DNA from: Chloroflexota bacterium
GTDB taxonomy: Bacteria; Chloroflexota; Dehalococcoidia; Plut-88900
NCBI GenBank assembly: GCA_022566235.1
Contig: JADFJI010000051.1
Span: 1-10,011 of the forward strand
Reading direction: 5' to 3'
DNA length: 10,011 nucleotides
Shown: piece by piece, positions 6,793 through 10,011 of the stretch
How positions within the stretch are numbered: the stretch's first letter is position 1
Layout: every line of letters begins with the position of its first letter
Position numbers and translations under genes: made by a program
The notes under the pieces: model-generated
The model's input: only the letters and a program-made list of their open reading frames with translations
Databases searched by the model: none
What the model was told of the DNA's origin: nothing

Positions 6793-6820
6793 GCGTATTT
6801 GGCTGAGAGGAGAAAGGGCA

Positions 6821-8497
6821 ATGCGTGAACACGACCTCGTAATTCGTGGCGGTACCATCGTGGATGGCACCGGCGTCCCTCGCTACCGAGCCGATCTGGC
6901 CGTCAAGGATGGACGGATCGCTATGATCAGCGGAAGAATACCAGCGGGAGCGGCCCGAGAGATCGATGCCGGCGGTTGTATCGTGGCTCCCGGGGCCATA
7001 GACCTGCACACCCATTACGACGCCCAGTTGAACTGGGACCCCTACGCCTCGTTATCGGGCTGGTTTGGGGTGACGTCTCTCACCATCGGGCAATGCGGGT
7101 TCGGGTTTGCGCCCACCAGGCCCGAGGACCGGGACCTGAACATGCGGATGATGAACCGCATCGAAGCTATCCCACTGGAGTCGATGAGGCTGGGCATGAG
7201 GTGGGACTGGGAGACCTTCCCCGAGTACCTGGACAGCCTGGACCGCCAGGGCCTTGGGGTGAACGTGGGGGCGTTGTTCCCGTTCTCGCCGCTTCGGGGA
7301 TACGTGCTGGGGATGTTGCCGGCCCGAGAAAGAACCTCGGTGACAGAGGAAGAGCTGAACGAGATGAAGAGGCTCTTCTACGAGGGGATGAAGGCCGGGG
7401 CCTTTGGATTCTCGGCGGACCAGAACATGGAGGACCGGCCCGAGGACGGCGGCTTCCTACCCAGCCATGTGGCCTCGGAAGAGGAATTTCTGGCCCTGGC
7501 CGAGGTGTTGGGGAAATTCGGCGTCGGTCACATAGGTTGGACCTGCTTTCTCTCTAAAGACCCAGAGAAACAGCACGACTTGATGGAGAGGATGGTGAGT
7601 ATAAGCGGCCGGCCGCTTCACGTGGGCCTGGAACAGGGCACCGATACCGATGGCCCGAGCTGGGTGAAGGCGATGCGGGCCAAGGGGCTAACGGTAGTGG
7701 CACAGGAGATTGCTTCTGACCAACACTCTTACTTTAAGCTATCGGAATACAACCTGTTCGACTACCTCCCCAATTGGATACAACCGTTTGTAGGGAGCCC
7801 CCAGGAACGGGCTGCCAAGCTCCGTGACCCTGCGACTCGCGCCGCCATGAGGCGGGACGTTGAAGAGAACCCCAGCGATAGGACCGACTGGCACAAGGTG
7901 AACGTGGTGGAGGTGGCCAACGAACGAAACTACAAGTACGAGGGATTGCCCATCGCGGACGTGGCCAGGATGGAGGGCAAGGACCCCCTCGACGCCTTTC
8001 TCGATCTCGCATTGGACGAGGGGCTGGAGACCATTTTTAGTCACCTGGTGGCGGACCAGGCCCAGGAAGGTCGCATCAAAGACCCTCTCGCCCACATCTC
8101 GGTCTCCGATGGGGGCGCACATACGAGATTCTTCAACCAGGCTACCTGGCCCGTAGATTTTCTCGCCCACTGGGTCCGGGACGAGGGGATAATGACCCTG
8201 GAGGAGGCCCATTACAAGATCAGCGCCTATCCCGCCTGGTTCGCTGACTTCAAGGACAGGGGTATGCTGCGTGTCGGGGCCTGGGCCGATATCGTCGTCT
8301 ACGATCAGCAGGAACTGGGTTTGCTGTATGACAGGCCGATCTATGCCGACGATTTCCCTGGAGGCGAGCGCCGAATGATTCAGAAGCCCAAAGGTATTCG
8401 TTACACCTTGGTAAACGGTACTGTCACCTTCGAGGGGAACGAATGCACGGGGGCGTTGCCGGGCAAGCTGCTCCGCAGCTACGACATGGTGGGTTAG
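6821..8497 (+). CDS. N-acyl-D-amino-acid deacylase family amidohydrolase
   Basis: A 558-residue metal-dependent amidohydrolase of the D-aminoacylase family (about 480 residues in Alcaligenes; this is the longer branch). Seen: N-terminal beta-sandwich HDLVIRGGTIVDGTG, the HTHYD metal motif (His63, His65), GQCGFGF with Cys92 (equivalent to D-aminoacylase Cys96), His237 in GHIGWT and His267 in LHVGLE with the same 30-residue spacing as His220/His250, and the SDGGAH motif with catalytic Asp430. The C-terminal sandwich ends with RVGAWADIVVYD and IRYTLVNGTV. The metal site therefore looks intact. Expected reaction: hydrolysis of an N-acyl, amide or ring C-N bond; the substrate is unknown. The frame is open upstream to 6632 inside the LLM gene, but the ATG at 6821 has GAGGAG eight bases before it and begins exactly at the family's usual start. 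Confidence 0.9.
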   Translation: MREHDLVIRGGTIVDGTGVPRYRADLAVKDGRIAMISGRIPAGAAREIDAGGCIVAPGAIDLHTHYDAQLNWDPYASLSGWFGVTSLTIGQCGFGFAPTRPEDRDLNMRMMNRIEAIPLESMRLGMRWDWETFPEYLDSLDRQGLGVNVGALFPFSPLRGYVLGMLPARERTSVTEEELNEMKRLFYEGMKAGAFGFSADQNMEDRPEDGGFLPSHVASEEEFLALAEVLGKFGVGHIGWTCFLSKDPEKQHDLMERMVSISGRPLHVGLEQGTDTDGPSWVKAMRAKGLTVVAQEIASDQHSYFKLSEYNLFDYLPNWIQPFVGSPQERAAKLRDPATRAAMRRDVEENPSDRTDWHKVNVVEVANERNYKYEGLPIADVARMEGKDPLDAFLDLALDEGLETIFSHLVADQAQEGRIKDPLAHISVSDGGAHTRFFNQATWPVDFLAHWVRDEGIMTLEEAHYKISAYPAWFADFKDRGMLRVGAWADIVVYDQQELGLLYDRPIYADDFPGGERRMIQKPKGIRYTLVNGTVTFEGNECTGALPGKLLRSYDMVG

Positions 8498-8520
8498 GGC
8501 CCCGGGGGCCGATTATTTTT
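8498..8520 (+). terminator. Probable rho-independent terminator of the LLM-amidohydrolase operon
   Basis: Immediately after the TAG, GGCCC-CGG-GGGCC (8498-8510) forms a 5-bp all-GC stem with a 3-base loop, followed by GATTATTTTT (8511-8520). The stem is short, but position, GC content and T-rich tail fit an intrinsic terminator. Confidence 0.5.
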
Positions 8521-8523
8521 GGC

Positions 8524-8685
8524 ATGATCAACGACGAGATTGTGCAGCATCAGTTTCGGGCCAAGCAGGACATTTTGGAACGAGAGGGTAGGTGGAGTTT
8601 GGCAGAGGTCACGGCCCTTCTCCGTATCATCTCCTACGATGAACCAGAGCTTACCCACCGAGTCTTCGTCTACAGGGTGACATGA
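8524..8685 (+). CDS. Doubtful small ORF (53 aa), unknown function
   Basis: ATG at 8524 opens a 53-codon frame, MINDEIVQHQFRAKQDILER and on to FVYRVT, ending at TGA. It is charged and probably helical, without a signal peptide or membrane segment. No ribosome binding site is visible: the preceding bases are the T-rich terminator tail. The frame is also open upstream into the amidohydrolase end. No family is recognised. Possibly a remnant of a short antitoxin-like or regulatory protein, but that is only an impression from its composition. Confidence 0.25.
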   Translation: MINDEIVQHQFRAKQDILEREGRWSLAEVTALLRIISYDEPELTHRVFVYRVT

Positions 8686-8690
8686 AGAAC

Positions 8691-8710
8691 GGGGCTTGAT
8701 CCCAAGCCCC
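8691..8710 (+). terminator. Perfect 8-bp hairpin, possible terminator
   Basis: GGGGCTTG (8691-8698) and CAAGCCCC (8703-8710) form a perfect stem with the 4-base loop ATCC. No T-run follows on either strand, so it may be a terminator relying on rho, an mRNA-stabilising stem, or a remnant of a repeat. It lies just after the end of the doubtful ORF at 8685. Confidence 0.35.
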
Positions 8711-8945
8711 GGCGTTTGGTAATGCCCTTTACTCCCATGACCCCTTTGGCGAGGTCCCGCATGATCGACTCTACCGAGGGGAATCGTCCTCCCGATGCGG
8801 GTGGGATGATCACGATCTGGTTTTACCCCGATACGGCGACCAGGGGCCTGAGGACATCACCGGAACAAGGCCCCCAGGCCCTGAATACTGGTGGGTGAGG
8901 ATTCGGTAGTGACCCCGTCATCAGGTGCGGGGCAGAGGGCAGAGC
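8711..8945. other. Gene-free stretch
   Basis: Short frames are open on both strands (for example a 60-codon plus-strand frame at 8716-8898), but none has a ribosome binding site or a recognisable product. No promoter, tRNA or clear repeat was seen. It may be eroded former coding DNA. Confidence 0.4.
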
Positions 8946-9185
8946 CTAAGGTGTTGCAGATGCTGAGGCCTGGTCACGCCCCCTGAGATATTCGCTCAAG
9001 GCGGGGGCAGTACCCTCCGATCCCGAAGCCTCGGGCTCCGATCCCTCAAGTGAGGAATCTTGGAATATGACCTCGTCGCCCGAGAAGACTTCGGTGGAGA
9101 TTAGGGCCATGAGCATTACAAACAGAATCAGGATAATCAAGATCCACCGGACCTGATTTACTACCCCACTTCCTCTTATACTCAT
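8946..9185 (-). CDS. Small single-pass membrane protein, unknown function
   Basis: A 79-residue product: MSIRGSGVVNQVRW, then a hydrophobic segment ILIILILFVMLMALI (15-29), then an acidic, Ser/Gly/Glu-rich tail. Positive residues before and acidic residues after the segment predict a signal anchor with the N-terminus inside and the tail outside. The chosen ATG (9185-9183) has GGGAGGG (9198-9192) six bases upstream; the ATG at 9200 would put this site inside the gene and is less likely. A 9-bp hairpin and a promoter-like -10 lie just upstream. No homologue family is recognised. The neighbours, a broken phosphotriesterase and gene-free DNA, give no hint of function. Confidence 0.6.
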   Translation of the reverse strand: MSIRGSGVVNQVRWILIILILFVMLMALISTEVFSGDEVIFQDSSLEGSEPEASGSEGTAPALSEYLRGRDQASASATP

Positions 9186-9204
9186 CTCAATCCCTCCCAT
9201 CTGT

Positions 9205-9261
9205 GATTCGGGGACTCATCCAATGTGCCCCGAATCTATTCCACCTACTACTTCGATAATA
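9205..9261 (-). promoter_or_regulatory. Leader hairpin and -10 box before the small membrane protein
   Basis: GATTCGGGG (9205-9213) and CCCCGAATC (9228-9236) form a perfect 9-bp stem with a 14-base loop. On the minus strand, TATTAT (9261-9256) matches five of six -10 bases; the -35 is poor. A start near 9249 would place the hairpin at the mRNA 5' end, followed by the ribosome binding site (9198-9192) and ATG at 9185. The hairpin could protect the 5' end or modulate initiation. Confidence 0.4.
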
Positions 9262-9360
9262 AGTATCCGCTTATTCTCTAAGGCGGTCATCATCCTTTGG
9301 GGTGAATTCAAGGGTGAGGAAAGGGCTAGCCCGTTGCATAGAGGTCCAGGGCGGGGAAGG

Positions 9361-9543
9361 CTATCTGGTGACGGTGATATCGGCGTCGTAGGCGGAGCTG
9401 CCGATGGCCACCGATGGGCTTATGGTGACGCCCACCGTAGAGGGAGTATCAGCCGTAAGACTGACCCCGGTGTTCTGTTCCGGCCCCGATGACGCTCCAG
9501 AGGTCCCGGTGACGTCCACGTCGCAGATCCCGGGTCTGACACC
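9361..9543 (-). pseudogene. Possible C-terminal fragment of a beta-rich secreted protein
   Basis: On the minus strand a frame open from 9543 to a TAG at 9363-9361 reads GVRPGICDVDVTGTSG, continues with a Thr/Ser/Gly-rich stretch and ends VAIGSSAYDADITVTR. The alternating small, beta-branched residues resemble an extracellular Ig-like or cohesin-like domain end. It has no start codon or ribosome binding site and begins directly after an in-frame TGA (9546-9544), at about the point where phosphotriesterase similarity ends in the other frame. It may be a remnant joined by deletion, or a chance frame in GC-rich DNA. Confidence 0.25.
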
Positions 9544-9751
9544 TCATTCCCCCTGAGGTCTGATCGATGATCGATGCTCCCCCGGCGTGGTTGTATCGCA
9601 TTAGCTCCCGATAGATCAGGTCCTGGTCGTTTAAGAGGTACTCGGGGCCGTTCCACTTGGGGGTGTAGTCGCAAAGGAGGTGTTCGTGGGCCAGGGTGAA
9701 ACCCAGCTGGTCGGCGAGCACGAGGCCGGTTACCGTCATCACATCTGCCAT
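9449..9751 (-). pseudogene. Truncated phosphotriesterase-family gene (5' fragment)
   Basis: The ATG at 9751 has AGGAGG five bases upstream and starts MADVMTVTGLVLADQLGFTL, followed by AHEHLLCDY with the family's HxH metal motif (His22, His24), then ELMRYNHAGGASIIDQTSGG (around 49-68). This is the normal N-terminus of phosphotriesterase-related proteins, which are binuclear-metal TIM barrels hydrolysing organophosphates or lactones. Similarity stops at about 9545. The frame then runs through an unrelated Arg-rich tail to a TGA at 9451-9449, giving 100 residues where about 320 are expected. Most of the barrel, including the bridging Lys and the remaining His and Asp ligands, is absent, so it cannot be active. 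It is probably a deletion product with its expression signals intact. Confidence 0.7.
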
Positions 9752-9818
9752 AACTGCCTCCTGGGGCCCAGGACCTGGGGAAGGGTGGTGTCCCCCGGCA
9801 TCCTATCCGTCCCATACA

Positions 9819-9925
9819 GGAATGACTCATCATACCGGGGAAGGATTCGGAATGACAGCCACCTCAAGAGCCTAACAAAATCGATACTTATGTCATTCTG
9901 AGGGAGCGTAACGACCGAAGAATCT
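9819..9925. repeat. Dispersed-repeat copies (GTCATTCTGAG...GAAGAATCT type)
   Basis: TGTCATTCTGAGGGAGCG starts at 9891 and CGAAGAATCT ends at 9925; together they make one near-complete element with ATTCT/AGAAT at its ends. An inverted partial copy, GAATGACA (9850-9857), pairs with TGTCATTC (9891-9898) across 33 bases, and GGAATGAC occurs again at 9819-9826. Elements with this wording are, from memory, common intergenic repeats in some Chloroflexota. No coding sequence is visible here. Confidence 0.55.
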
Positions 9926-9939
9926 AGGCTGGGGTGCTT

Positions 9940-10011
9940 CCGTTCGTCCTGAGCCTGCCTGTCCTGAGCAAGGCCGAAGGGTCGAAGGACGGGCGGGCGT
10001 AGCCGGCCCGT
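9940..10011. repeat. Second repeat family with nested inverted repeats, reaching the window edge
   Basis: CCGTTCGTCCT (9940-9950) pairs, with two mismatches, with AGGACGGGCGG (9986-9996). Between them, CGTCCTGAGC and TGTCCTGAGC are near-duplicates, as are CCGAAGG and TCGAAGG, so the element looks internally duplicated. ACGGGC (9989-9994) can alternatively pair with GCCCGT (10006-10011). Related wording occurs at 2888-2907. The element may continue beyond the window. Confidence 0.55.

Noticed and set aside
6632..6820. N-terminal extension of the amidohydrolase into the LLM gene
   Set aside because: The frame is open, but the extension overlaps the end of the LLM gene out of frame, and the ATG at 6821 has a good ribosome binding site and matches the family start.
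7739..8212. Minus-strand open frame (157 codons) inside the amidohydrolase
   Set aside because: Shadow of a well-supported gene that includes the catalytic SDGGAH motif on the other strand.
9223..9492. Plus-strand open frame of 89 codons
   Set aside because: No ribosome binding site, Arg/Gly-rich second half typical of an antisense frame, and it crosses the leader hairpin of the small membrane protein gene.
9940..10011. Possible CRISPR array or tRNA at the right edge
   Set aside because: The repeated words are short, unequally spaced and nested as inverted repeats, and no cloverleaf can be folded; a dispersed repeat explains them better.

Overview
The window looks like a piece of a bacterial chromosome of moderately high GC content, carrying mostly catabolic oxidoreductases and hydrolases. 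The mix is a Baeyer-Villiger monooxygenase, two luciferase-like flavin/F420 oxidoreductases, an M24 creatinase/DddP-like protein, an N-acyl-D-amino-acid deacylase-type amidohydrolase and a phosphotriesterase remnant. Short dispersed repeats of the 'GTCATTCTGAG...GAAGAATCT' and 'CGTCCTGAGCCTGTCGAAGGACG' kind are also present. From general knowledge this combination suits uncultivated Chloroflexota (Dehalococcoidia/SAR202-type lineages), but no phylogenetic marker is present, so the assignment is an inference.

Layout, left to right. Positions 1-1500 (minus) hold most of a Baeyer-Villiger monooxygenase whose C-terminus lies outside the window. Directly upstream (1560-1745, minus) is only the C-terminal end of an HSL-type alpha/beta-hydrolase, apparently the remnant of a paired esterase. 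A promoter-like site at 1797-1826 precedes an LLM-class oxidoreductase (1859-2812, plus). This gene converges on an M24-family gene (2916-4148, minus) across about 100 bp of inverted-repeat DNA. Upstream of the M24 gene is a Tag-like DNA glycosylase gene (4428-4886, minus). A roughly 600-bp divergent intergenic region (4887-5489) then leads to a second LLM oxidoreductase (5490-6734, plus) and a large amidohydrolase (6821-8497, plus), which probably form a two-gene operon ending in a GC hairpin with a T-run (8498-8520).

The right end (8521-10011) is gene-poor and eroded. It holds a doubtful small ORF, a small single-pass membrane protein (8946-9185, minus) with a structured leader, a phosphotriesterase 5' fragment with an intact ribosome binding site (start at 9751, minus) that runs into an unrelated-looking reading frame, and dispersed repeats up to the window edge.

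Functionally, the enzymes suggest oxidation of organic substrates (BVMO, LLM oxidoreductases) coupled to hydrolysis of ester, amide or phosphoester bonds. There is no sign of a single dedicated pathway. The most unusual observations are the DddP-like M24 protein, which keeps the DEWP catalytic motif but lacks two canonical metal ligands, and the Tag-like glycosylase without the family's usual N-terminus and pocket glutamate. No tRNA, rRNA, CRISPR array, intact transposase or phage gene was found.
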